Assembly: GCA_026954325.1 (NCBI GenBank)
Contig: JAIXKK010000216.1
Coordinates: 1-64,000, forward strand
Source of the DNA: Bryobacterales bacterium
GTDB taxonomy: Bacteria; Acidobacteriota; Terriglobia; Bryobacterales; Bryobacteraceae
Direction: 5' to 3'
Length of the DNA stretch: 64,000 nt
The notes under the pieces were generated by a model, which saw only the letters and a list, made by a program, of their open reading frames with translations, was not told the DNA's origin and did not search any database. How positions within the stretch are numbered: the stretch's first letter is position 1; each line of letters starts with the position of its first letter. The position numbers were made by a program, and so were the translations under genes. Below, in pieces: positions 9,003-17,666 of this stretch.

Positions 9003-9442
9003 CGCTCCTCGAGCAGCGCCACCTTCCGCACCCGGGCCGCATGCCGCTCCACTCCGTCGAACCGCGCGTTCAGAAAGGCCCGCACCAGTTCCCGCGCCAG
9101 TTCCGGACCGATCACCCGCGCCCCCAGCACCAGCACGTTCATATTGTCATGCTCCACGCCCTGGTGCGCGGAATACGTATCGTGGCACAGCCCCGCCCGG
9201 ATCCCTCGCAGCTTGTTCGCCGCCACGCTCGCCCCGACCCCGCTCCCGCACAACAGCAATCCCCGCTCCGCCCTTCCGTCCAGCACCGCCTTCCCCACCT
9301 GTTCCGCGAAATCAGGATAGTCCGAAGGCAAGGCATTGTGCGCTCCAAGGTCTAAAACGTCATAGCCCTCGCCGCTCAGCACCTCGCGCAGCGTTTCTTT
9401 CAAGGCAAATCCAGCATGATCAGCCGCCAGTGCAACCTTCAT
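8996..9442 (-). CDS. rpiB: Ribose-5-phosphate isomerase B
   Basis: 148 residues, the usual RpiB/LacAB length. The N-terminal MKVALAADHAGFALK carries the phosphate-binding region, LLLCGSGVGAS carries the catalytic cysteine (Cys65), and CHDTYSAHQG and HDNMNVLVLG are further family signatures. It interconverts ribose 5-phosphate and ribulose 5-phosphate in the pentose phosphate pathway. A GGAGAG precedes the ATG by only about 2 nt. A CATAAT sequence lies 6 bp upstream of the start, so the leader may be very short. It heads a two-gene unit with the TauE/SafE permease. Confidence 0.93.
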   Translation of the reverse strand: MKVALAADHAGFALKETLREVLSGEGYDVLDLGAHNALPSDYPDFAEQVGKAVLDGRAERGLLLCGSGVGASVAANKLRGIRAGLCHDTYSAHQGVEHDNMNVLVLGARVIGPELARELVRAFLNARFDGVERHAARVRKVALLEERC

Positions 9443-10002
9443 CTCTCCATTATGCCTTTGTTGGCCGATATTCAGGCGCGGGCGTCGCGGCTAAGTCAGT
9501 GCGTCAGCGTGAAGCCCATCCCCCTTAAAAAGCTCTCTTGCGGTGCCGGTGAACGCTTCCACCCCGCGGCAGCTTCGCTCATGGCGGCAACGGTGCTTGC
9601 CCGAGCGCGCCGATCACCGCCACCTCAACCAACTGAAATCCCTACAGAACAACCGTCTTTACCAGGGGGCAATCCTCTAAACTCCTACCCGCCGATGCCC
9701 CCGCCCTCGCCAACGCCGCCGCCTTCACGAAAAGAACCCAGGAACTCCTCAAGCACGGCCTCGACGACACCATCAAACAGGCCGCAAACGAGGCGAAATC
9801 CTTCAACTCCCAGCTCAAGGACCTCTTCTCCATGTTTCACCAACGCGAATAAAGGAGCGTAATCTCCCCTGATCCCTCAAATTTTTCACTCACTCCCGCC
9901 ACCAATGTATCTCCGCGCCGGAACCGGGCGCGCCACGCGCCCCTCCGGTCTGAAGCTGTCCCAGTTCTCTTTCTCTTGCGAATTCCTCAAGCGCGAGTTG
10001 CC
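9443..10002. other. Gene-poor stretch upstream of rpiB
   Basis: No intact gene is visible. The first part should hold the rpiB promoter (minus strand). The middle contains a coding-like fragment without a start (9637-9852, listed separately). The last 150 bp, up to the zinc-finger gene, show nothing I can name. Small ORFs that can be drawn here have proline/arginine-rich compositions typical of antisense or random high-GC frames. Confidence 0.5.
9637..9852 (+). pseudogene. Coding-like fragment without a start codon, unrecognised
   Basis: From about 9682 the frame reads LLPADAPALANAAAF, then TKRTQELLKHGLDDTIKQ and SFNSQLKDLFSMFHQRE before a TAA at 9850. The codons end strongly in C and G and the peptide is an amphipathic helix, so it looks genuinely coding. 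The frame is closed by a TGA at 9634 and contains no ATG, GTG or TTG upstream of the good part. A second coding-like piece (HLNQLKSLQNNRLYQ) ends in frame 3 just before it, suggesting a frameshifted gene for a short helical protein. I do not recognise the family. Confidence 0.35.
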
Positions 10003-10218
10003 TCAGTGAATCACGCAGGGCCGGCTTATCGCCTGAGAGGCCGCGGCCAGGCGGAGGAAGGATACGAATTCCCTCACCTCCGCAAACCGCTGGCGGCAAT
10101 GCGGGCATCGGGACAGGTGGTCGGTTACAGGTTGGCGATCCGGTTCGGGCAGGTCGTTAAGGGCGTGCAAACCCAGTGCATCGTCGCTTACGTGTTTCGC
10201 TTTCGTGAAGATCTGCAT
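10003..10218 (-). CDS. Small zinc-finger anti-sigma-like protein
   Basis: 71 residues from ATG 10218 (a TTG seven codons upstream is possible). The core HLSRCPHCRQRFAEVREF carries the H-x3-C-x2-C arrangement of anti-sigma zinc-finger (ZAS, zf-HC2) domains, and HVSDDALGLHALNDLPE resembles the first helix of that fold. There is no membrane segment, unlike typical anti-sigma factors, so it could be a soluble form or a truncated one. It lies 96 bp downstream of the membrane anti-sigma gene on the same strand and may be a second regulator of the sigma factor at 11075-11707; that link is inference. Confidence 0.6.
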   Translation of the reverse strand: MQIFTKAKHVSDDALGLHALNDLPEPDRQPVTDHLSRCPHCRQRFAEVREFVSFLRLAAASQAISRPCVIH

Positions 10219-10314
10219 GTTCGTTTTCTCTTCCAACAACTAACGCGCGCTACGCGTGAAAAATCCGTCAACAAAATAGTGACAGCCGCAGCCACGGCGT
10301 TTCGCCCGCCGCCA

Positions 10315-11067
10315 TCATTTCCTCTTCACTACCATCCGGTACTCGTTCTCCCCCGCAGTCACCACGTACCTTCCCTCACCCAACACCGCCGCGGGCATCC
10401 ACAAGTCCGCTGCCGTCATCGCCTCCGCTCCACCGCCCACCCTCCTCGCGGGCAGTCGCTCCTCGCGCCAGATCGTGCCTCCGCTTTGATCCTCCACGCG
10501 GGCGGATATCTCCCCGCCCGGCGGAGCCTCCTCGAGTTCCAGTTCCAGGTGGACCAACCGGCTCTCTCCTGTCAGCAAAACCTCTTTCTCCGCCTCCACG
10601 CCCCGCCGCCTCGATGGCGCCAGCAGCACGCTGACCGCCGGTTGCGCCTCTGCCCCCCGGCGGGCCTCCAGCAGTTCTCGCCTCTGGGCATCGAGCGATT
10701 GCACCAGCGCCCGGTTGCTGGTCCACATCCATCCCGCCGCCACGGCACAGATCACCGCCGCCGCCAGGGCTACCGTAGTCAGGCGAAGGTCTCCTCGCCG
10801 GTTCCCCCTCGCCTTGGCAAACGCCCGCGCAAAGGCGAGCCTCTCACCTCCCCACACCGCAACCAGGTGTTCTTCCACCTGTTTCCTGTCTTCCTCCTCA
10901 AGAAGGTTTCGGGCATAAAGGTCCAGCAGGTCTTCCTCCACCGCAAGCAGGCAGGTGTGAAACTCCTCATCGGCCAGCAGGCGCTCCTGTGCCTTCATAC
11001 GTTCCGTCTCGGGGAGTCTCCGCAACAGATAATTTTTCGCCAAATCTTCGTCTGAATAAGCCGCCAT
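10315..11067 (-). CDS. Single-pass membrane anti-sigma-like protein
   Basis: I use ATG 11067, 7 bp after the sigma gene stop; an upstream in-frame ATG at 11097 lies inside the sigma gene. 250 residues. The cytoplasmic N-terminus (SDEDLAKNYLLRRLPETER, then ERLLADEEFHTCLLAVEEDL) looks like the helical anti-sigma domain common in acidobacteria, without zinc ligands. One membrane span follows near residues 96-115 (TTVALAAAVICAVAAGW). The rest is a short heptad-like stretch (ALVQSLDAQRRELLEARR) and a beta-rich extracytoplasmic domain. It is coupled to the sigma gene. The known role of such proteins is to hold an ECF sigma factor at the membrane until a periplasmic signal releases it. Confidence 0.7.
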   Translation of the reverse strand: MAAYSDEDLAKNYLLRRLPETERMKAQERLLADEEFHTCLLAVEEDLLDLYARNLLEEEDRKQVEEHLVAVWGGERLAFARAFAKARGNRRGDLRLTTVALAAAVICAVAAGWMWTSNRALVQSLDAQRRELLEARRGAEAQPAVSVLLAPSRRRGVEAEKEVLLTGESRLVHLELELEEAPPGGEISARVEDQSGGTIWREERLPARRVGGGAEAMTAADLWMPAAVLGEGRYVVTAGENEYRMVVKRK

Positions 11068-11074
11068 GCTTCCC

Positions 11075-11707
11075 CTACCTCGCGGATGGGCCTTCATCCT
11101 CTTGTGAAAATTCGAACCCAGACATCACGCTCGTTTCTCGCGAATGCTGGCATCTCCTTACGCACTCCAGCAGCCGCCTCCGGATGCGCAGGGCTCGATT
11201 GCGCAAAGCGTTCACCGGGATATTGCGCGCCTTCGCCATTTCGTTCCTCCTCCGGATTCGGGCGCCCTCACTCCCGCTGTAATAAGAGAGAATGAACTCC
11301 TGTTGGCCGGCCGGCAGCTTCCCCAGACACTCCTCCAAATAGCGCGACATTCCCTCGCTCGACGCGCCGGGAGCCTGCGCCGCCGAACGTCTTGCAAATT
11401 CCTCCATCGCGCGCTGCGTGCGCTGCGTCTCGGCGGCTGCCTCCCTCATCAGCAAACGCGCTACCCCCGCCGTGTATGCCTCCAGTTCCCGGACACGCTC
11501 CCCTCCCTCCAGCCGCCGCGCAACGCGGCTGATCGCCTCATCGGCCCGGTCCTCGGCAAACATCGCCCCTTCCAACCGGAAGAACGTCACCAGCCTCAGC
11601 CGCAGCTTTTCGTATCTCACCGCCGCCGCCGCCGGGTCTGCATCCAGCGCCGCCAGCAGCGCGGCAAACGACTCGTGGCTCAAAGGCGTCGGCCGGCTCA
11701 ATTCCAT
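11075..11707 (-). CDS. ECF-type RNA polymerase sigma factor
   Basis: 210 residues from ATG 11707, which overlaps the CHAT gene stop by 10 bp. Region 2 is recognisable in RADEAISRVARRLEGGERVR and the following ELEAYTAGVARLLMREA. Region 4 is in LEECLGKLPAGQQEFILSYY with a C-terminal helix-turn-helix (MAKARNIPVNALRNRALRIR). A short tail follows (residues 185-210, ending in SQEDEGPSAR). It should direct RNA polymerase to a specific set of promoters. The gene order, CHAT peptidase, sigma, membrane anti-sigma, with overlaps or single-digit gaps, indicates one regulatory unit. Confidence 0.8.
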   Translation of the reverse strand: MELSRPTPLSHESFAALLAALDADPAAAAVRYEKLRLRLVTFFRLEGAMFAEDRADEAISRVARRLEGGERVRELEAYTAGVARLLMREAAAETQRTQRAMEEFARRSAAQAPGASSEGMSRYLEECLGKLPAGQQEFILSYYSGSEGARIRRRNEMAKARNIPVNALRNRALRIRRRLLECVRRCQHSRETSVMSGFEFSQEDEGPSAR

Positions 11708-14700
11708 TCCCCAATGAGAATGAACGGAGCCCAGTAATACGGAGACGACCACCGCGGAATACGCCGCAATTGTTCTTGCGCCGCGGCAAGCGCCGCCGCC
11801 GCCGGCATCTTCTTCCGCAACATTGATTCGTAAAAATGTTTCATCAATTCTGTCGTCGCCCGGTCATCCACGTCCCACAAACTCGCGGCCAGCCGCGGAA
11901 CCCCCGCTTGCAGAAAGCCCGTCGCCAACCCCACCAATCCCTCTCCCTCCACGTCCTTCCCCAACGCGCTGCGGCATGCGCTCAGGACAACCAGGTCTGC
12001 CTTCCATCTCAGATTGTAAATCTCGAACAGCCGCAAGTTCCCCTCCCGCGGCCTCGAATCGCGCCCCAGTTGCGACAGGATGATCCGGCTCAACTCCGGC
12101 CGCCCCTCGTCAATCACCGCGTGTGTCGCCAGATGGATATACCGGTATTGGCCGAACGCCTCGCCTTCCACCATCTCTCGCGTGGCGTCAAAGCCCGTCA
12201 CCAGCAGCCGCGAGTCGGCCGGCCAGAATGGCGCAATCGCCCTCGCCTCCTCGATCGAATGCCGCAAACGCGGCCAATCTTCCCCCGGCGCCCCCCGCCG
12301 CGCCACGGGCCGCGCCACGCGCGAGTCCCTGGCCGTGAACACCGGATCAGCCACCACCGCCAGTCCCTTCTCCGCCGGCTGCCGTCCTTCCTCCCGGCGG
12401 CGGATCTCCACCAGGCTCGATGCCGACGGCAGGTAGACATAGGAGTGCCTCGCCCCGCCTCCCTCCAGCGCCGCGAAAGGGATGTGACGGAGTATTCCCG
12501 CCCCGGAGACCAGCAGCGTTCGCTTACCTTGCGTCAGCCTCGCCGCCGGATTCAACAGCATGCGCCGCAATCTCGCCGCAACCAGTGGCAGACTCCCGTC
12601 CGCCGCCTTCAGCCGCGCCTGCCGTGCCTCCAAACTCGAGTCCGTCTCCTGGTTCCTCGCCGTCAACAGCCCGATCAACTCCCGCGCTGCCGCTTCGATA
12701 CTCTTCCGCGGCGGCAGCGTGAAGCTTTCCAACCCTTGCTGGGTCACTACCCATAAGTAACTCCTCTCCCTCCCCAGCATGTACTGCAGCAGAACCACGT
12801 CCGGCCCGAGCGCCGAGCGCTGTATCTCTTCGAGCGGACGCGGCCCGCCCGAAAGGAAATCGCTCCCCCGCGCGTTGGCCTCCCACTGCCGGTATTCCTC
12901 GATCAGGCCGTCCATCTTCTTCCGCGCTGCTTTGATCTGCGCCGCTTCCGTGGCCGTTCCCTCCAATCGCACCAGACGGTCGGCCTGTGCATTGAACCTG
13001 CGCAAGAGAACTCCCCGCTTCGCTTCAGATCCTGCCTTCTTCGATACCTCGGCCCGCAGATTCGCCAGCGAGTCCAGCAGAGCCCGCGCCCTCGCTCGCT
13101 CGCTCCAGTCGAACGCCCGCCGGTCAAAACCGCCCCCCGGATTCACGGCGTGGAGCCGCATGTACAGATCGGCGGCAAATTCGTAATAAGAATGATGGGT
13201 CGTGAAATACAGGCTGCGCAGGTCCGGCCGCGCCACGCTCGTCCTCGTCCTCTCGATCAGGTCAAGCGACCCGCTGATCTCCCTGCCTGCCCTCTTCAAC
13301 TCCCCGGCCTGCGAATCCAGCGCCGCCATCGCCGCCAATGTCAAAGCCTCCCCAGCCCTGTCCGCCGTCGAGCGCCGTAACTCGAGCGCCTGCTCGTAAA
13401 ACCTCCGCGCCGCCGCCGGTTGGCTCATCTGCTGTCGAACCTCTCCCAGGCTGTGCAGCGTGTGCGCCTCGCCCCAGCGATCCCCGATCTCGCGCTTCAA
13501 TGCCAGCGCCTTCTCGTACGAGACAAGCGCCGCCTCCCGTTTTCCCTGCCGCAATCGCACATCGCCCAGGTTCTGCTGGACGTATGCCTGCCCTCGCAAG
13601 TCCTTCAACTGCTCGAGCGGAGCCTGCGCGGCTTCTATCGCCAGCCCCGCCTCCCGCACTCGCCCCAGGTCGAGATAGCTCAGCCCCATATTATTCTTCG
13701 TGTAGGCTTCGCCCCCCGTATCGGACACGCCTCGCCAGATGGCCAGCGCCGCTTCATATTGCTCCAGCGCCATCCCTTGACTACCGAGCGCCGCATACAC
13801 CAGTCCAAGACTGTTCCGCGTATTCGCTTCGCCCCTCGCGTTGAGTCCCCCGGGATCCGGTGCGCTCCTCAACTCCCGCCATGCCCGCAGCGCCCGCTGA
13901 TAGTGATCGAGGGCATCCTGGTATTCCCCCATTGACCAGTCCGCCGCCCCCATCCCGTATAGCGTGTACGCCGTCCCGGCGGGATCATTCCTTCTCAATG
14001 CCAGCGCTCGTTCATAGTACTCCATCGCCTTCGGACTCTCTCCGGTCAGCCAGCACGTGACTCCAATGTGATGCAACACGCGCGCCTGCTCGTGAGCATC
14101 ATTCAACTGGCTAAGCGGGATGAGCGTCCGCTCCAGATATCGAATCGCCTCCTCGTAGTTCGCCGAGTCCAACTCCACCCGGCCCAAGCCGTAGAGCGTC
14201 AACGCTTCCCAACGGGCGTCTCCGGCCCGCCGGTTCCACTCGAGGGCCTCCTCGAACGCCGCCCGAGCCGCCTGGAACTGCCGCAACTCGCCGAGCAACT
14301 GCCCTTCGCTGGTCCGCAGCACCCTGCGGCGTGTCTCGTCGCCCGTCTGTTGCGCCAGGGCGAGGGCGCGCCGGCAAGCCCCGAGCGCCGCTTCCCTGCC
14401 CTTGCGCTCTGTTGCCTCGCGGCGCATCCCTTGCGCCTGTTCAAACGCCGCTTCCCCCTCCAGTTGCATTTGGTCCGCGGCGGTTACGGCATGCGCCGGA
14501 AGCCATTCGATCCGGTAGCGTGCATCCGGTTCAGCCTTGCCGGAGGAACGAATTTCCAGATCCCGCGGCCCTTCTTTCACCACCCAGGAAAGCCGGAAAA
14601 CGCCGGAAACATTCGGAAGCGTCCGCTCCTCGGCGGTTGGCAGCCGCGCCGTCAACGCGCCGCCTTCCACCGTAATCCGGACGGAATCGAGCAGCCCCGC

Positions 14701-14841
14701 CGCCGCGGCCGCGCCGTGATGGACCCGCGCCTCCCCCGGAGCCAGAGAGAAGCGCTCCGCCTGGAACGCCGCGGTTGCGCACGCCAGCGCCATGCAGGCG
14801 CCGGTTAGGATCCAGCCCTTAATGCGTCTGCGGCTCTTCAA
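11698..14841 (-). CDS. Exported TPR protein with C-terminal CHAT (caspase-like) peptidase domain
   Basis: 1047 residues. A signal peptide (KSRRRIKG followed by a hydrophobic core to about residue 26) implies export. After a beta-rich 100-residue domain come at least seven tetratricopeptide repeats (about 150-500; examples ALTLYGLGRVELDSANYEEA and AYTKNNMGLSYLDLGRVREA), a helical linker, and the CHAT domain (about 720-1047). The catalytic pair is intact: His907 in YIHLATHAV and Cys956 in VVLSACRSALG. The family ending (GFLQAGVPRLAASLWDVDD) is present. CHAT domains are caspase-clan cysteine peptidases; the substrate is unknown. It is followed at once by the sigma and anti-sigma genes, and its start overlaps the preceding membrane protein gene by 23 bp. 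Periplasmic location is inferred from the signal peptide. Confidence 0.88.
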   Translation of the reverse strand: MKSRRRIKGWILTGACMALACATAAFQAERFSLAPGEARVHHGAAAAAGLLDSVRITVEGGALTARLPTAEERTLPNVSGVFRLSWVVKEGPRDLEIRSSGKAEPDARYRIEWLPAHAVTAADQMQLEGEAAFEQAQGMRREATERKGREAALGACRRALALAQQTGDETRRRVLRTSEGQLLGELRQFQAARAAFEEALEWNRRAGDARWEALTLYGLGRVELDSANYEEAIRYLERTLIPLSQLNDAHEQARVLHHIGVTCWLTGESPKAMEYYERALALRRNDPAGTAYTLYGMGAADWSMGEYQDALDHYQRALRAWRELRSAPDPGGLNARGEANTRNSLGLVYAALGSQGMALEQYEAALAIWRGVSDTGGEAYTKNNMGLSYLDLGRVREAGLAIEAAQAPLEQLKDLRGQAYVQQNLGDVRLRQGKREAALVSYEKALALKREIGDRWGEAHTLHSLGEVRQQMSQPAAARRFYEQALELRRSTADRAGEALTLAAMAALDSQAGELKRAGREISGSLDLIERTRTSVARPDLRSLYFTTHHSYYEFAADLYMRLHAVNPGGGFDRRAFDWSERARARALLDSLANLRAEVSKKAGSEAKRGVLLRRFNAQADRLVRLEGTATEAAQIKAARKKMDGLIEEYRQWEANARGSDFLSGGPRPLEEIQRSALGPDVVLLQYMLGRERSYLWVVTQQGLESFTLPPRKSIEAAARELIGLLTARNQETDSSLEARQARLKAADGSLPLVAARLRRMLLNPAARLTQGKRTLLVSGAGILRHIPFAALEGGGARHSYVYLPSASSLVEIRRREEGRQPAEKGLAVVADPVFTARDSRVARPVARRGAPGEDWPRLRHSIEEARAIAPFWPADSRLLVTGFDATREMVEGEAFGQYRYIHLATHAVIDEGRPELSRIILSQLGRDSRPREGNLRLFEIYNLRWKADLVVLSACRSALGKDVEGEGLVGLATGFLQAGVPRLAASLWDVDDRATTELMKHFYESMLRKKMPAAAALAAAQEQLRRIPRWSSPYYWAPFILIGEWN

Positions 14842-15343
14842 ATCCGGAAACCTCGGCTGCTCTTGCGCCTGAGCCGGTCTTCGGCAGCAACCGGTAGGCC
14901 AGCGCCGCCGCGCCCATCAATACCACAGACACCGGGATCGCCCACGATTCATCCCATTGCCCCCACGGCAGCCCGGCCGCAATGCCCAGATAATGCAGCA
15001 CCACGTATGTCCAGAACACGTACAGCGCATGGAAGATCAGCAGCGCGAGCAGCGTCGTGTTGAAAATGCGGTTTCTCTGCCGGCGGGCTTGCCGCATGGT
15101 GCAGATGCCGCGCGAACGGAAATAGGTGGTAAGCGTAAACAGAATGAGCCCCAGCGCCCCCAGACGGAAATACCAGCGGTATTCGCCATACAGCAGGTTG
15201 CCCCAATTGTTCGCAATGGCCGTCGAGGTAATCCCGGCGGCGGCCAGCACAATCGGTGTCATACAGCACAGCCCCGCGGCAAGCGCGCCAATCCCGGCGC
15301 GAGCCAGAGCCGCCCGGCGGTCTTCTGCCCGAAAGGTCTCCAT
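14819..15343 (-). CDS. Four-TM membrane protein with N-terminal CC motif
   Basis: 174 residues from ATG 15343, 14 bp after the MFS gene. Four hydrophobic segments are visible: GIGALAAGLCCMTPIVLAAA, LGALGLILFTLTTYF, TTLLALLIFHALYVFWTYVV and AIPVSVVLMGAAALAYRLL. The cysteine pair in the first segment, followed by a Pro, recalls the first helix of MerT/MerC-type mercury transport proteins, but length and later helices do not settle the family. A third cysteine lies in RSRGICT. It is translationally linked to both neighbours. Function unknown; a metal or small-solute transport role would be a guess from the CC motif. Confidence 0.65.
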   Translation of the reverse strand: METFRAEDRRAALARAGIGALAAGLCCMTPIVLAAAGITSTAIANNWGNLLYGEYRWYFRLGALGLILFTLTTYFRSRGICTMRQARRQRNRIFNTTLLALLIFHALYVFWTYVVLHYLGIAAGLPWGQWDESWAIPVSVVLMGAAALAYRLLPKTGSGARAAEVSGFEEPQTH

Positions 15344-15357
15344 CTGCTTCTTCAGTA

Positions 15358-16662
15358 TTACCCGCGAGCCGATCCCCGCCGCAACCCGGACACTTGCTCC
15401 TTCTCTTCCGTCAAGCCGGAAATCGGCCGCCGCGGATCGATGAAGCACCAGCACAAAGCCCCGAGAAGGAACAGCACCCCCGTCAGGTACAGCGGCATCG
15501 TCCAGTTCCTCCATTGCTGCAGGACGAAGCCGATCAGCACCGGACTGAACACTCCCCCCGCCTGTCCGGCCGTGTTCATGCAGGCGCTGACCACCCCCAC
15601 GCGCGGCCCGGCAATGTCGAGGCATGTTCCCCACGCCGCGCCCAGCAGGAACGCCGACCACCCGCTGGCCAGCGCCAGCAGGATCGCCGCGCTGGTGGCG
15701 TCGCCCGACGCCGTCCCCGCCAGCATGCACACGGAGGCAATCAGAAAGGAGGTTCCCGCCACCGCCGCGCGGCCGATGCGCAGTCCGAACCGCCGGCTGA
15801 AGGAGTCCGTGGCGATGCCGCCGAACACGTCCGCCACCACACACGCCAGCATCGGCAGCCCCGTGAAGATGCCCAGGTTCATCGCCGAAAACCCGCGCTC
15901 GCGCGCCAGGTACGCCGGCAGCCAGGTAATGAAGAAATAGAATCCGTAGCTCTGCGCAAAGTAGGCGGCGCAGAGCAACAGGACATTGCGATCAGAAAGA
16001 ATCCGCCGCCAAGGCACGCTATGCGGATCGTGACTCGCCGCCTTTGCGCGTCCCGCCTCGATGATCCGCCGCTCCGCTTCATTCACCCACCGGTGTTCCG
16101 AAGGCTCATTGCGAAACCACCAATACCACGCGGCCGCCCAAAGGAAGCCCACCGAACCGAATAGCAGGAACACGCCGCGCCAGTGCATCCTCGAAAGCAT
16201 CCACGTCACCAGAATCGGCGTCACCGCCGCGCCCCCATGCGCCCCGGTGAAAAAGATCCCCTGCGCTCTGCCGCGTTCACTCACCGGAAACCAGCGGGAA
16301 AACGTGCGCGCGGCATTCGGCCAGGCCCCGGCCTCGCCGGCGCCGAACAGGAACCGCACCGCCAGCAGGCTCGGATAGTTGAATGCCGCGGCGGTCAGCA
16401 TGGTAAAGGCGGACCACCAGGTGACGATGCGCGTCAACACCGCGCGCGTTCCAATGCGGTCCCCCCACCACCCCGTCGGAATTTCGAACAGGCCGTAGGC
16501 AAGCGTAAAAGCGCTGAACACGAAGCCCATCTGAAGATCGGAAAGACCGAGTTCGCGCGCCATGTCCTTCGAGGTCATCGCAATGCACACCCGGTCCATG
16601 TACGTGATCGCTCCGAGAGCGACGCAGGCGGCAAGAACGAGATAGCGGACTCGGGTCGGCAA
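15358..16662 (-). CDS. MFS transporter, anion:cation symporter-like
   Basis: 434 residues with twelve predicted membrane segments. The pattern TYMDRVCIAM in the first helix, GWWGDRIGTR in loop 2-3 and RFLFGAGEAGAWPNAARTFSRW are typical of the ACS family (hexuronate, glucarate, phthalate and similar organic anions). It lies 8 bp downstream of the sugar-binding lipoprotein gene and 14 bp upstream of the four-TM gene, so it is inside the same minus-strand operon. The substrate is not deducible; the neighbour suggests a sugar or sugar acid. Confidence 0.88.
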   Translation of the reverse strand: MPTRVRYLVLAACVALGAITYMDRVCIAMTSKDMARELGLSDLQMGFVFSAFTLAYGLFEIPTGWWGDRIGTRAVLTRIVTWWSAFTMLTAAAFNYPSLLAVRFLFGAGEAGAWPNAARTFSRWFPVSERGRAQGIFFTGAHGGAAVTPILVTWMLSRMHWRGVFLLFGSVGFLWAAAWYWWFRNEPSEHRWVNEAERRIIEAGRAKAASHDPHSVPWRRILSDRNVLLLCAAYFAQSYGFYFFITWLPAYLARERGFSAMNLGIFTGLPMLACVVADVFGGIATDSFSRRFGLRIGRAAVAGTSFLIASVCMLAGTASGDATSAAILLALASGWSAFLLGAAWGTCLDIAGPRVGVVSACMNTAGQAGGVFSPVLIGFVLQQWRNWTMPLYLTGVLFLLGALCWCFIDPRRPISGLTEEKEQVSGLRRGSARG

Positions 16663-16670
16663 GCGCCGGC

Positions 16671-17639
16671 CTACTTCGCGGCGCTTGATCCGCGGTATTC
16701 CGCCAGGTTTGCCTTCGTCACCAGCGACAGCCCCGTATCCACGTACTCGGGCACCGGTGAGTTCGGATTATGCGCGAAATCGGCATTGAGCGACGGCAGT
16801 TTGTTCAACTGCAGGTCGCACAGCATGCGCAGCCCGACATAACCCATCGTGTAGGGCTTCTGCGCGATAGTGGCCGTGATGAACCCGTTCTCGATCGCCT
16901 CCAATGTCGGCGCCAGCGTGTCCATCGCGATCACCACCTTGCCCTTGGCATTCTTGCGCTTCAGGACCTCGGCCACTTCCTTGCCCGACTGGCCGTCCAT
17001 CGAGATGAAGGCATCGGCCTTGTCCACCAGTTCCATGGCTTTGTCAAAGGCCGTCTTGGGATCGCCCTTCATGTCCACCACTTCCGTGATCTTGATCTGC
17101 GGGAAGCCTTCAAAGACGCTGCGATAGCCTTGCAGGCGGTTCTGCATGTTCTGCTGGCTGGCCGTCAGAAGAGCCACGACGTTGCCTTTACCCTTCAGTT
17201 CCTCGGCCGCTGTCCGGCCGCCCAACTGCCCGGCTTCGAAGTTGTTGGTTCCGACGAAAAAGAGCCGTTTGCTCTCCGGCGCGTCCGAATCCACGGTGAT
17301 GACGGGCGTGCCCGCGGCGATGGCCGCGTCAATCGCCGGCCCGATCAGCGCGGGATCGGCGGGAGACACCATGATCCCCGCCGGTTTCAAGGCGGCAATC
17401 CGCTTGAAGTTCTCCACCTGCTGCTTGGGGTCAAACGTCTCGTCCCCAATCATCGAGGCATACACATTCAGATCCTTTGCAGCCTTGTTGAGTCCTGCGT
17501 TCACCTGCTCCCAATACGGCGATTTGAGATTCGGCACAACCAGGTAATACTTCTCTCCGGCGTTATGTGGAGGGCCTCCACATCCGACGGCGGCTGCTAA
17601 CGAGGCAGTGGTGAGAAAAAGAAGTACGCGATTTGACAT
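16671..17639 (-). CDS. Periplasmic sugar-binding lipoprotein (RbsB-like)
   Basis: 322 residues. The lipobox AAAVGC places the lipid anchor at Cys20. The body is a type I periplasmic binding fold (YYLVVPNLKSPYWEQVNAGL, PAGIMVSPADPALIGPAIDA, GTPVITVDSDAP, ending with GYVGLRMLCDL), as in ribose-, xylose- or galactose-type ABC systems. No ABC permease or ATPase gene adjoins it; an MFS gene follows instead. It therefore either serves a distant ABC transporter or acts as a sensor. The start region contains an inverted repeat (ATTCT-6 bp-AGAAT, 17644-17659), which could be a repressor site. Confidence 0.88.
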   Translation of the reverse strand: MSNRVLLFLTTASLAAAVGCGGPPHNAGEKYYLVVPNLKSPYWEQVNAGLNKAAKDLNVYASMIGDETFDPKQQVENFKRIAALKPAGIMVSPADPALIGPAIDAAIAAGTPVITVDSDAPESKRLFFVGTNNFEAGQLGGRTAAEELKGKGNVVALLTASQQNMQNRLQGYRSVFEGFPQIKITEVVDMKGDPKTAFDKAMELVDKADAFISMDGQSGKEVAEVLKRKNAKGKVVIAMDTLAPTLEAIENGFITATIAQKPYTMGYVGLRMLCDLQLNKLPSLNADFAHNPNSPVPEYVDTGLSLVTKANLAEYRGSSAAK

Positions 17640-17666
17640 ACGAATTCTCTATACAGAATATTACGC

